Shown here piece by piece: positions 31,233-39,171 of a stretch of DNA of 53,712 bases (within the stretch, counting starts at the first letter, position 1; each line of letters begins with the position of its first letter). Where the stretch lies: positions 1-53,712 of the forward strand of contig JAUXGL010000005.1 in NCBI GenBank assembly GCA_030622135.1. The letters are read 5' to 3'. The notes under the pieces are model-generated. The model did not search any database, had not been told where the DNA came from, and saw nothing but the letters and a program-made list of their open reading frames with translations. The position numbers were made by a program, and so were the translations under genes. Origin of the DNA: Deltaproteobacteria bacterium. GTDB lineage: Bacteria > Myxococcota > B64-G9.

Positions 31233-33023
31233 TTAGATCTCTGCCAGCGTCTGTTTCATGGAAGCAAAGGCCTGTTTGTATGGCGTGGCCGTCCGCATGT
31301 CCACTCCGGCCGCTTTTAGAAGCTGCACCGGGTACCTGGACCCGCCGGCCTGGAGCAGCTTCAGGTAGCAAGCTCGAGCCCGGGTGTCGCCGGCGTGGAT
31401 CCTCGCGGCAATGGCGGTGGCGGCGATGAAGCTGGTGGTGTACTGGAACATATAGAAATTGTAGTAGAAATGCGGGATGAAGGTCCATTCGACCGCGTAC
31501 AGCGGATCGATTTGGACCGTCCCCCGAGCCTCGCCGTAGTACTCGCGCAGCAACTTCAGATACAACTCGCTCAGGGAGTCGGCGGTCAGGGGCTCACCGC
31601 TCTGGGCCAATTCGTGAATCTTCAGCTCGAACTCGGCAAACATGCACTGCCTAAAGACGGTGGTGCGGAAATTTTCCAGGTGTTGACTGAGAAGAAATGT
31701 TTTCCTCCCACGGTCCGACTCTCTTTCGACCAGGTGAAGCCTCAGCAGGTTTTCGTTCACGGTGGAAGCCACCTCGGCCACAAAGATTGGATAGTCGGCC
31801 AGGTGGAACGGCTGGCTGCGGTTGCTAAAATAGCTATGCAACGCGTGGCCGTACTCGTGGGTCATGGTGCTCATGCTCTCGTAGTCGTCGTTGTAGTTGA
31901 GCAACACGTAGGGATGAACGTCGTAGGCGTCCCCGGAGCTATAGGCGCCGCTGCGCTTTCCTGGGGTGGGATAAACATCGGTCCAGCGCTGGTCGTAGGC
32001 CCGCACCAACGCGTCGGTGTACTCCGTGCCCAGCGGCATGAGGGACTGCAGAACGGTCTCCTGGGCCTCCGCGTAGGAAATTTCCATTTTAACCGCCGGC
32101 ACCATGGACGCGTACAAGTCGTGGTAGCCGAGATCGGCGATGCCCAGGGCATCCTTGCGCAACTCCAGATACCGCCGCAGCAGGGGCAGGCCGGCCCGGA
32201 CCTGCTTGATCATGTTGGTGTAGATGGAAACCGGCACGTGACTGTTATCCAGAGAGGCCTGTAGGTCGCCGGGGTACCCGCGCGCATCGGCATGGTAGCG
32301 GTCCCGGCTCACCACTCCGGAAAGCAAGGCGGCGAAGACTTCCTTGAACCGATCGTGCAGGCCCCAAAAGGCTTGAAACACCCGGAGGCGGTCCCCGCGA
32401 TCCTCAAGTGTGCGGTAGCGGTTGTACATGGGCGGCGTCAGGGTCACCCGGCCGACGTTCCGGAGCTTTACCTCCGGGTAGGGCAGGTTAACCGCGGACA
32501 GCGTCTGGTAAACGTCAGAGGGCACCGCAGCCAGGTTGCCCACCCGAGCGATCAACTCCTCCTGCTTTGAATCGAGGATGTGGGCCCGGCGACGGGTGAC
32601 GTTGTAAATGTTGTGGCGGTACGTCTTCAGACGCTTCGACTTCAACCAGGTCGACAGTTTCTTCGGCGAAATACTCAGGATCTCCGGCTCCACGAAGGAC
32701 AACGCAGAACTCACCTCCGTCGCTACCTTCTGGATGCGGTCCTTGAGGGCCTGCCCCTCGGTGACGCGGGCATCCTGGTCATGGAAGCGCATGGCATACA
32801 CATGCAGGCGGTAGAGACGCCGGGTGAGCGCGTACAGCCGCTCCAGACCTTCGGCCAGTTGCTTGGCGCTCTGGCCCATTTTACCCCGGCGCCGGACGAA
32901 CGCCCGCGTCTCGGTTCGCAGCATCTTCAGGTCCCGGGCCCATGCGGCTTGAGAAGGATACAGATCCCCGAGGTTCCATTTGTATTTATCGGGGCCCACG
33001 CCCCGCTTGCGAGCCTGTGTCAT
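31233..33023 (-). CDS. pepF: M3 family oligoendopeptidase (PepF-like)
   Basis: TMTHEYGHALHSYFSN (HExxH variant HEYGH), M3 family architecture. Confidence 0.92.
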   Translation of the reverse strand: MTQARKRGVGPDKYKWNLGDLYPSQAAWARDLKMLRTETRAFVRRRGKMGQSAKQLAEGLERLYALTRRLYRLHVYAMRFHDQDARVTEGQALKDRIQKVATEVSSALSFVEPEILSISPKKLSTWLKSKRLKTYRHNIYNVTRRRAHILDSKQEELIARVGNLAAVPSDVYQTLSAVNLPYPEVKLRNVGRVTLTPPMYNRYRTLEDRGDRLRVFQAFWGLHDRFKEVFAALLSGVVSRDRYHADARGYPGDLQASLDNSHVPVSIYTNMIKQVRAGLPLLRRYLELRKDALGIADLGYHDLYASMVPAVKMEISYAEAQETVLQSLMPLGTEYTDALVRAYDQRWTDVYPTPGKRSGAYSSGDAYDVHPYVLLNYNDDYESMSTMTHEYGHALHSYFSNRSQPFHLADYPIFVAEVASTVNENLLRLHLVERESDRGRKTFLLSQHLENFRTTVFRQCMFAEFELKIHELAQSGEPLTADSLSELYLKLLREYYGEARGTVQIDPLYAVEWTFIPHFYYNFYMFQYTTSFIAATAIAARIHAGDTRARACYLKLLQAGGSRYPVQLLKAAGVDMRTATPYKQAFASMKQTLAEI

Positions 33024-33136
33024 GAATCTCCTCCACCCCCTCTTGGTTACATCAAGAACGCACCGGTTTCAACTTCTCTTGACTTCGGCATATAAAATGT
33101 AAGATATCTCCTTTCTGGAAACGGAGGAACAATTTC

Positions 33137-33328
33137 ATGAAAAACGTCGATCTAAAACTGGATGGAAACAAGCTGGTTATCACCATCGACCTCGAGAAGG
33201 ACTTCGGCCCGTCGGCCTCGGGAAAGAACATTATCATCGCCTCTACCGAAGGCAACCAGAGCATTCCGGGGAAGGAAGAAGAGGGAGTCAAGATCGGGCT
33301 GAACATTTACAAGCGAACGAATAATTAG
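33137..33328 (+). CDS. Small conserved hypothetical protein (63 aa)
   Basis: MKNVDLKLDGNKLVITIDLEKDFGPSASGKNIIIASTEGNQSIPG...; RBS-like GGAGGA upstream. Confidence 0.7.
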   Translation: MKNVDLKLDGNKLVITIDLEKDFGPSASGKNIIIASTEGNQSIPGKEEEGVKIGLNIYKRTNN

Positions 33329-33470
33329 GTGCTTGTCGGGTAATTCCAGGAGAGTATCCCCTCGTTGCTTTGCGGCGGCTGCTCCGAATCACAGGGCTTG
33401 AAAAAGTCACTTGTGGCCGCCTACACGTGGTGTTACGTTTTTCTCCGCGGGGGATGCAAGGAGACCAGAC

Positions 33471-34649
33471 ATGCGAGAGGTCGTGATCGTCGGCGCCTGC
33501 CGGACACCCATCGGGGATTTTAACGGCGCCCTGAAAACCACCCCGGCGCCCAAGCTGGGGGCCGTGGTGATCCGCGAGGCGTTGAGGCGCGCGAAGGTGG
33601 AGCCGGAGCAAGTAAACGAACTGATCCTGGGATGCGTATTGCCCCACAACCTGGGGCAGAACCCCGCCCGGCAGGCCGGCTTCACCGCCGAGCTTCCCTT
33701 CGAGGTGGAATGCCTGACCATCAACAAGGTCTGCGGCTCGGGGCTCAAGGCGGTCATGCTGGCGGCGCACGCCGTCGCCTGCGGCGATGCGGAGATCGTG
33801 GTGGCCGGCGGAATGGAAAACATGAACCTGTGCCCCTACATGCTGGCCAGAGCACGGACCGGCTACCGGATGGGCACCAACGAGATCGTCGACGGGATGG
33901 TCCACGACGGGCTGTGGGACGTGTTCAACGACTTCCACATGGGCTACACCGCCGAGCTCATCGCCGACAAGTACAACGTATCGAGAGAGGACATGGACCG
34001 CTTCGCCCTTTCCTCCTACCAGAAGGCGCTCAAGGCACAGGCGGAGGGCAAGTTCAAGGAAGAGATCGTCGCGGTGGAAGTCCCCCAGCGAAAGGGACCG
34101 CCAAAAATCTTCGACGTCGACGAAGCTCCGCGGGAGACTTCTCTGGAAGCACTTTCCGGGCTCCGGGCGGCATTCAAGCAGGACGGCACGGTGACGGCGG
34201 GAAACAGCTCCAAGATCTCCGACGGGGCCAGCGCCCTGGTAGTGACCACACCCGAAAAGGCCAAGGAGCTGGGGGCGGAGATCATCGCGCGCGTGGGCGC
34301 CCAGGGGGCCGCCGCCCAGGATCCCAAGGACGTGCTGGTCACGCCGAACCTGTCGATCCCCAAGGTGCTGAAGAAGGCCGGTCTGGGCATCGGCGACATC
34401 GACCTGCACGAGGTGAACGAGGCCTTCTCGGTTTCCACCGTGGCGGTGATGCGCACGCTTGAAATTCCCGAGGAGAAGCTCAACGTACACGGGGGGGCGG
34501 TGGCCCTCGGGCACCCCATCGGCGCCTCCGGCGCCCGGGTACTGACCACGCTGCTGTATGCTCTCAAGGACCGGGGGCTGAAGCGGGGAATGGCGTCGCT
34601 CTGCCTGGGAGGCGGAGAGGCGGTCAGTCTGATCGTAGAAAGAGTATAA
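33471..34649 (+). CDS. Acetyl-CoA acetyltransferase (thiolase)
   Basis: [64 protein letters not shown]. Confidence 0.93.
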   Translation: MREVVIVGACRTPIGDFNGALKTTPAPKLGAVVIREALRRAKVEPEQVNELILGCVLPHNLGQNPARQAGFTAELPFEVECLTINKVCGSGLKAVMLAAHAVACGDAEIVVAGGMENMNLCPYMLARARTGYRMGTNEIVDGMVHDGLWDVFNDFHMGYTAELIADKYNVSREDMDRFALSSYQKALKAQAEGKFKEEIVAVEVPQRKGPPKIFDVDEAPRETSLEALSGLRAAFKQDGTVTAGNSSKISDGASALVVTTPEKAKELGAEIIARVGAQGAAAQDPKDVLVTPNLSIPKVLKKAGLGIGDIDLHEVNEAFSVSTVAVMRTLEIPEEKLNVHGGAVALGHPIGASGARVLTTLLYALKDRGLKRGMASLCLGGGEAVSLIVERV

Positions 34650-34661
34650 GGAGAACCAGGC

Positions 34662-35843
34662 ATGGCAAACGACGCAGTGATCCTTTCCGGGGTGAGAACG
34701 GCGGTGGGAACCTTCGGCGGAACGCTCAAGACCGTACCCCCGGTCAAGCTGGGGGAAATCGTGGTGCGGGAGGCGCTGGCTCGAGCCAAGCTACAGCCCG
34801 GCCAGGTGGACGAGGTCATCCTGGGCTGCGTGCTTCAGGCGGGCCTGGGACAGAACGTGGCCCGGCAGGTATTGGTCAACTCGGGCATCCCGGTGGAGGT
34901 CCCCGCCATGACGATCAACAAGGTGTGCGGCTCGGGGCTGAAATCGGTCATGCTCGCGGCCCAGGCGGTTTTGAGCGGCGACGCGGAGATCGTCGTAGCC
35001 GGAGGCATGGAAAACATGAGCGCGGCCCCCTACGCCATTCCCAAGGCCCGCTGGGGCGTGCGGATGGGCAAGACTGATTTCATCGACCTGATGATACACG
35101 ACGGCTTGTTCGAGATCTTCAATGACTACCATATGGGCATCACCGCCGAGAACGTCGCCGAGCAGTATGGCATCACCCGCGAAGAACAAGACCGGTTCGG
35201 GCTCCAAAGCCAGGAGCGCGCCAAGCAGGCCATCGCCTCCGGCAGGTTCAAGGACGAAATCGTCGCGGTGCCCGTGCCCCAGCGAAAAGGGGATCCCAAG
35301 CCGTTCGACACCGACGAGCATCCCCGGGAGGCCAGCCTGGAGAAGATGGCCGCGCTCCGGCCCGCCTTTAGAAAAGACGGCACGGTCACCGCCGGAAACG
35401 CCTCGGGGATCAACGACGGGGCCGCGGCGGTGGTGGTCACCACCGCCGGTAAAGCCAAGGAGTTGGACCTGGAGCCGCTGGCCCGCATCCGATCGCATGC
35501 GGCGGCGGGCGTGGATCCCAAGGTCATGGGCCTGGGCCCCATCCCCGCGTCACAAAAGGCACTTAAAAAGGCCGATCTGACAATCGCCGACATGGAGTTG
35601 ATCGAGCTCAACGAAGCCTTTGCCGCACAGAGCCTGGCGGTGATCAAGGACCTTCAAATCGACACAACCAAGACCAACGTCAACGGCGGGGCCATCGCCC
35701 TGGGACACCCCATTGGCGCCTCGGGAACCCGCATCCTGGTGACACTGCTCTACGAAATGAAGAAGCGAGACGCGAAGAAGGGCCTGGCCACTCTGTGCGT
35801 CGGCGGGGGAATGGGCTGCGCCATGGTCGTGGAACGCGATTGA
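34662..35843 (+). CDS. Acetyl-CoA acetyltransferase (thiolase), tandem paralogue
   Basis: [65 protein letters not shown]. Confidence 0.95.
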   Translation: MANDAVILSGVRTAVGTFGGTLKTVPPVKLGEIVVREALARAKLQPGQVDEVILGCVLQAGLGQNVARQVLVNSGIPVEVPAMTINKVCGSGLKSVMLAAQAVLSGDAEIVVAGGMENMSAAPYAIPKARWGVRMGKTDFIDLMIHDGLFEIFNDYHMGITAENVAEQYGITREEQDRFGLQSQERAKQAIASGRFKDEIVAVPVPQRKGDPKPFDTDEHPREASLEKMAALRPAFRKDGTVTAGNASGINDGAAAVVVTTAGKAKELDLEPLARIRSHAAAGVDPKVMGLGPIPASQKALKKADLTIADMELIELNEAFAAQSLAVIKDLQIDTTKTNVNGGAIALGHPIGASGTRILVTLLYEMKKRDAKKGLATLCVGGGMGCAMVVERD

Positions 35844-35853
35844 CAGGCCCCAC

Positions 35854-36207
35854 ATGGAACCCGAAAAGCTACTCAATAAAAGGATCGAAAACCTGCTGGA
35901 CCAGGGCCATCTGACCCGGCGGGAGGCCGATCGCTTTTTGGAGTTGGACGAGCAGATGCGCTCGACGGACCGCAAGGCCATGCGCGCCTTTCACCAGGGC
36001 CGCGAGTACCGGTTCATCCTGGAAAGGGTGCTGAACGGGCTGGTCGACATCGATGAGCCACACGCACAAGAAAAGCAGAACGAGTTTCTCGCCGAGATCG
36101 GAACCATGGGATCGGGGGTGTTTCTAACCCCCTGGGAAATGACCCTCCATTACCTGGACGAGCAGTTCGGGAACTTCGCGGACGTCTTGAAATTCTACGG
36201 CGCATAG
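35854..36207 (+). CDS. Conserved hypothetical protein
   Basis: 117 aa ORF 10 bp downstream of the thiolase. Confidence 0.6.
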   Translation: MEPEKLLNKRIENLLDQGHLTRREADRFLELDEQMRSTDRKAMRAFHQGREYRFILERVLNGLVDIDEPHAQEKQNEFLAEIGTMGSGVFLTPWEMTLHYLDEQFGNFADVLKFYGA

Positions 36208-36435
36208 ACCGGAGCGCAGGTAGAAACGCCGGCGCCCACGCAGACGCGGTTAAGGTACACGTTTGTGAGCAAACGGTGCCGTTGGGTGCTTGGCAGATCA
36301 TGGCGGGCTGCTGCGATTTTGTAAGCCTCATGGCAGTTGAACGGAGGCGGGGAGCTTCCATGGACAGGGCATTTTCCATGCTGGCAGACAATGCAAGCCA
36401 AGTCCTGGCCCTGCAACCTGCATGGTCAATTCCCG

Positions 36436-36597
36436 GTCGTCATAATCCGCAAGGAGGTCAAGACCGTGCTGAGCCGGTTGTCCGGTGACATGTGGCTCGT
36501 GGTAAGTCTCATGTGCGGCGCGGGCCTGCGACTCATGAAATGCCTGCAGCTGCGCGTGCAAGGCATCGACTTCTCCGCCAATCAGGTCAAGGAGTGA
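36436..36597 (+). pseudogene. Integron-type tyrosine recombinase (IntI-like) fragment
   Basis: VVIIRKEVKTVLSRLSGDMWLVVSLMCGAGLRLMKCLQLRVQGIDFSANQVKE; matches the start of the catalytic domain (REEV..LL..L.G..WL...[22 protein letters not shown]) then stops. Confidence 0.8.
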
Positions 36598-36625
36598 TCA
36601 GTGGGACGTAGACTCAAGTTGCCCT

Positions 36626-36632
36626 GTTGGGT
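36626..36632 (+). other. Putative attI/first cassette junction core site GTTGGGT
   Basis: GTTRRRY core between the integrase fragment and the first cassette ORF. Confidence 0.4.
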
Positions 36633-36712
36633 TGATGGTGTATTATACCGACAAACAGTGATAGTCGGGGTTTTATACGGATCGGTATACTCACTGTTAT
36701 ACCGGAGAAACG

Positions 36713-37627
36713 ATGATGGGTCCCCTCAGCGAACTACGCGGGCTGTGCCACGAGAGTAGGCACCGAGATGAGGAGTTGCGCCGCGGTTTTGTGGAGCTGA
36801 AGCAGAGGTTGGTTGATGCCACCGAGGGCGTTGATGCCTACGGGAGCAGTGACATTTGCACGCTTGAGACTTACGGAGATGACGAAGCAATTTATGGTTA
36901 CCTCTTTTTCCGAGGATCCGCACTGGAAGTTGCCTACCGATCCACCGAAGAAGATCTGACTGATTCTCTGAACGACAACCGGGGTGACCCGACTTATTCC
37001 GTTAGTAAGCCACTGAAATGCAGTGCTCTGTGGCTGAGGGTGCTCGCTGCTCCGCCAATCATTGAGTCCCTTGTTGCGAGCCTCCATGAAACAATGCGGA
37101 CATCGATTAGCGCTACCGCTGACGGGATTCAGGCGCTTGCTGCGACTGCCAATCTATCTGTACGCGACCTTGAGTCGTCGTTTGTGGCCGTTGCGAAGAG
37201 CCTTACTTACGAAGCCGTACTGGAAGATTGGCGCCACGCTCAAGCTGCTCTTGGTGTGGATCCCTCGGACGCAGCGACGCGAGCTTGCCGACTCTTGGAG
37301 TCTCTTTGCAAGCATATCTTAGAGACACGAGGGCGTGAGATACCCGCCACTCAGACCATCCAAAAGCTTTTTAAGTCCGCTGCTCAGTCTCTGGACTTGA
37401 GTCCCGACCCGCAAACGTCGCGAGATCTCCAAACAATCGCTTCAGGAATCTCTTCGATTGTACAAGGGATCGGGTCTCTTCGTACGCACTCGGGCACCGC
37501 TCACGGTCGATCCGCTGGACATCACAAGGTTACATTCTCCGAAGCGCGGTTGGCAGTCAATTCGGCTGGAGCTGTGGCCACGTTTTTGATGGAGGCTCTG
37601 CTGTCCTTAAGCGGAGACTCGGCATAA
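36713..37627 (+). CDS. Abortive-infection (Abi_C-like) family protein, integron cassette ORF
   Basis: C-terminal YEAVLEDWRHAQAALGVDPSDAATRACRLLESLCKHILETRG...LFKSAAQSLDLSPDPQTSRDLQTIASGISSIVQGIGSLRTHSGTAHG...ARLAVNSAGAVATFLMEAL matches the Abi_C pattern. Confidence 0.75.
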   Translation: MMGPLSELRGLCHESRHRDEELRRGFVELKQRLVDATEGVDAYGSSDICTLETYGDDEAIYGYLFFRGSALEVAYRSTEEDLTDSLNDNRGDPTYSVSKPLKCSALWLRVLAAPPIIESLVASLHETMRTSISATADGIQALAATANLSVRDLESSFVAVAKSLTYEAVLEDWRHAQAALGVDPSDAATRACRLLESLCKHILETRGREIPATQTIQKLFKSAAQSLDLSPDPQTSRDLQTIASGISSIVQGIGSLRTHSGTAHGRSAGHHKVTFSEARLAVNSAGAVATFLMEALLSLSGDSA

Positions 37628-37687
37628 CACGTCGCTGCACCAGACAGCCGACTTCGCCAGCTGCAGGTGAGCGACAGGACGTTGGGC
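37622..37687 (+). other. attC-like site of cassette 1
   Basis: GCATAACACGTCGCTGCACC...GGTGAGCGACAGGACGTTGGGC: imperfect inverted repeat with 3' core GTTGGGC; ORF stop codon lies inside it. Confidence 0.75.
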
Positions 37688-37755
37688 GGACGAGTGAGGA
37701 CTCTTCCAGGCGGCCGAACTCAACGGTTGCCCGCGAAAGACATCGGAGGTAGTAT

Positions 37756-38247
37756 TTGGGTATGGCTGCTCGTGGAAAGCTGCTTCGGGTTTACGTAGAC
37801 ACCTCCGTAGTCGGGGGATGTCTTGATGAGGAGTTTCTGAATGCGTCGATTCGGCTGATCGAACGAAGTCGCACAGGGGACGTACTGCTTGTGATATCGG
37901 ACACGACGCTGGCTGAACTCGCTGGCGCCCCACCGCAGGTACGGCGTGTGATCGAAGACCTGCCGAAGGGATGTATCGAATTCATCCACCAAGACGAGGA
38001 GTCCGTGGCTCTGGCAAAGGAGTACGTCAGGCTGGAGGTAGTGCCTCGTCGAATGCTCGCGGACGCCCAGCATATCGCGGTGGCCACTATCGCCAATGTG
38101 GACGTTCTGGTAAGCTGGAACTTCAAGCATATCGTCAACCTGGATCGTATTCGTGGATTCAATGCGGTGAATCTCCGGTTGGGGTATCCAATGTTGGAGA
38201 TCCGCTCACCTCTGGAGGTCTGGAAAGATGACAACGAAGGCATTTGA
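37756..38247 (+). CDS. PIN-domain protein (putative toxin)
   Basis: RVYVDTSVVGGCLDEEF...ISDTTLAELAGAP...LADAQHIAVATIANVDVLVSWNFKHIVN. Confidence 0.8.
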   Translation: MGMAARGKLLRVYVDTSVVGGCLDEEFLNASIRLIERSRTGDVLLVISDTTLAELAGAPPQVRRVIEDLPKGCIEFIHQDEESVALAKEYVRLEVVPRRMLADAQHIAVATIANVDVLVSWNFKHIVNLDRIRGFNAVNLRLGYPMLEIRSPLEVWKDDNEGI

Positions 38248-38437
38248 CGCTGTAAGGCTAATGCGTCAGCTCCGCGACAAGCTCAGCCAAGAGATGGAGG
38301 GAATGACACCAGAGGAGCGATTACGCTACATTCGAGACAAAGCCGCCTCCACTACTCTTGGTAAGACGCTTGCTCAATACGAGAGCAAGGCCGCCCAACA
38401 GGGCGATGCAACGGACCGGCCTTCGGCCGGCCGCTGA
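38228..38437 (+). CDS. Putative antitoxin partner of the PIN protein
   Basis: 69 aa; overlaps the PIN ORF by 20 bp; MTPEERLRYIRDKAASTTLGKTLAQYESKA; ends inside attC2. Confidence 0.6.
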   Translation: MTTKAFDAVRLMRQLRDKLSQEMEGMTPEERLRYIRDKAASTTLGKTLAQYESKAAQQGDATDRPSAGR

Positions 38438-38454
38438 TCGCCAAATCGTTAGGC
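38393..38454 (+). other. attC site of cassette 2
   Basis: GCCCAAC (38393-38399) ... GTTAGGC (38448-38454) with GGGCGATGCAACGGACCGGCC/GGCCGGCCGCTGATCGCC arms. Confidence 0.9.
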
Positions 38455-38479
38455 CCCTTATCGGAGGAGGACGACCACG

Positions 38480-38724
38480 GGGTCGGAGGGTCTCATATCT
38501 CACTTCGGAGTACCAGTTGGCAATCCTGGTTCGCACTTCGCTGCTCACCTGACCGCTGCGAATCCCGTGAATGAGACTGGTGATTTGGCGTTGTGACCCG
38601 TGGAGTACCTCCGCGACTTCGCACAGTGAGTGTCCGAGTTGTGCTGGTGTCTGGGTGTGTCCGCTATCCGGACACACCACCCAACCGGACGGACAGGAAA
38701 ATGAGATATGAGACCCTCCGACCC
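38480..38724. repeat. Segment bracketed by a 23-bp perfect inverted repeat
   Basis: GGGTCGGAGGGTCTCATATCTCA (38480-38502) is the exact reverse complement of TGAGATATGAGACCCTCCGACCC (38702-38724); internal hairpin GGTGTGTCCG/CGGACACACC at 38654-38678. Confidence 0.85.
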
Positions 38725-38781
38725 TCCATTCCCAGACCGGACATATTGCGCTCGGGGTAGGTCAAGAGGCAGCGATGGTTC

Positions 38782-38955
38782 TTGCTCAACCTACAGAAGG
38801 GTAATCAGGTCAGGCCTATAGACATCGCAACAAGGTTCGAGGTCTCCGAGAAAACTGCCAGGAGAGACGTAAAAAGGCTTAGAGAACACGAGGTTGTAAA
38901 GTACGTCGGCTCACGGAAGACTGGACATTACCAGTTGAAGGGGACTGATGAATGA
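38782..38955 (+). CDS. Short DeoR-like HTH protein or fragment (not in the supplied ORF track)
   Basis: Open frame 38761-38955 translates VKRQRWFLLNLQKGNQVRPIDIATRFEVSEKTARRDVKRLREHEVVKYVGSRKTGHYQLKGTDE*; first usable start is TTG 38782. Confidence 0.5.
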   Translation: MLNLQKGNQVRPIDIATRFEVSEKTARRDVKRLREHEVVKYVGSRKTGHYQLKGTDE

Positions 38956-39171
38956 ATAATCATACAGTTGCGGGTAGCGGCCTTAACGTAAGGTCTTTTG
39001 AGAGGAGTTTGGAGGAGTGACCTTCCCGTACTGAGGGTGTTATTAGGGAGAAAGCCGCCTTTTCTGTCTTGCTGTTCCTATCTCCCGCTACAGAACGAGC
39101 CCGTCCGTGACGATGGCTTCATCACGTTCGGATCCGAGGAACCCCTGTAGCCACGCGCATCCCGGCCGCGC

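Noticed and set aside
31395-32264. Plus-strand ORF opposite the M3 peptidase
   Set aside because: Shadow ORF with no motifs; HEYGH is on the opposite strand
36195-36416. Minus-strand ORF with CxxC-like motif (CIVCQHGKCPVHG) near the integrase fragment
   Set aside because: No convincing family and low coding plausibility in a decayed region
38321-38680. Minus-strand 119-aa ORF with HTH-like segment across attC2 and the inverted repeat
   Set aside because: Not listed as a CDS because its C-terminal third is antisense to the antitoxin/attC; noted only within the inverted-repeat finding
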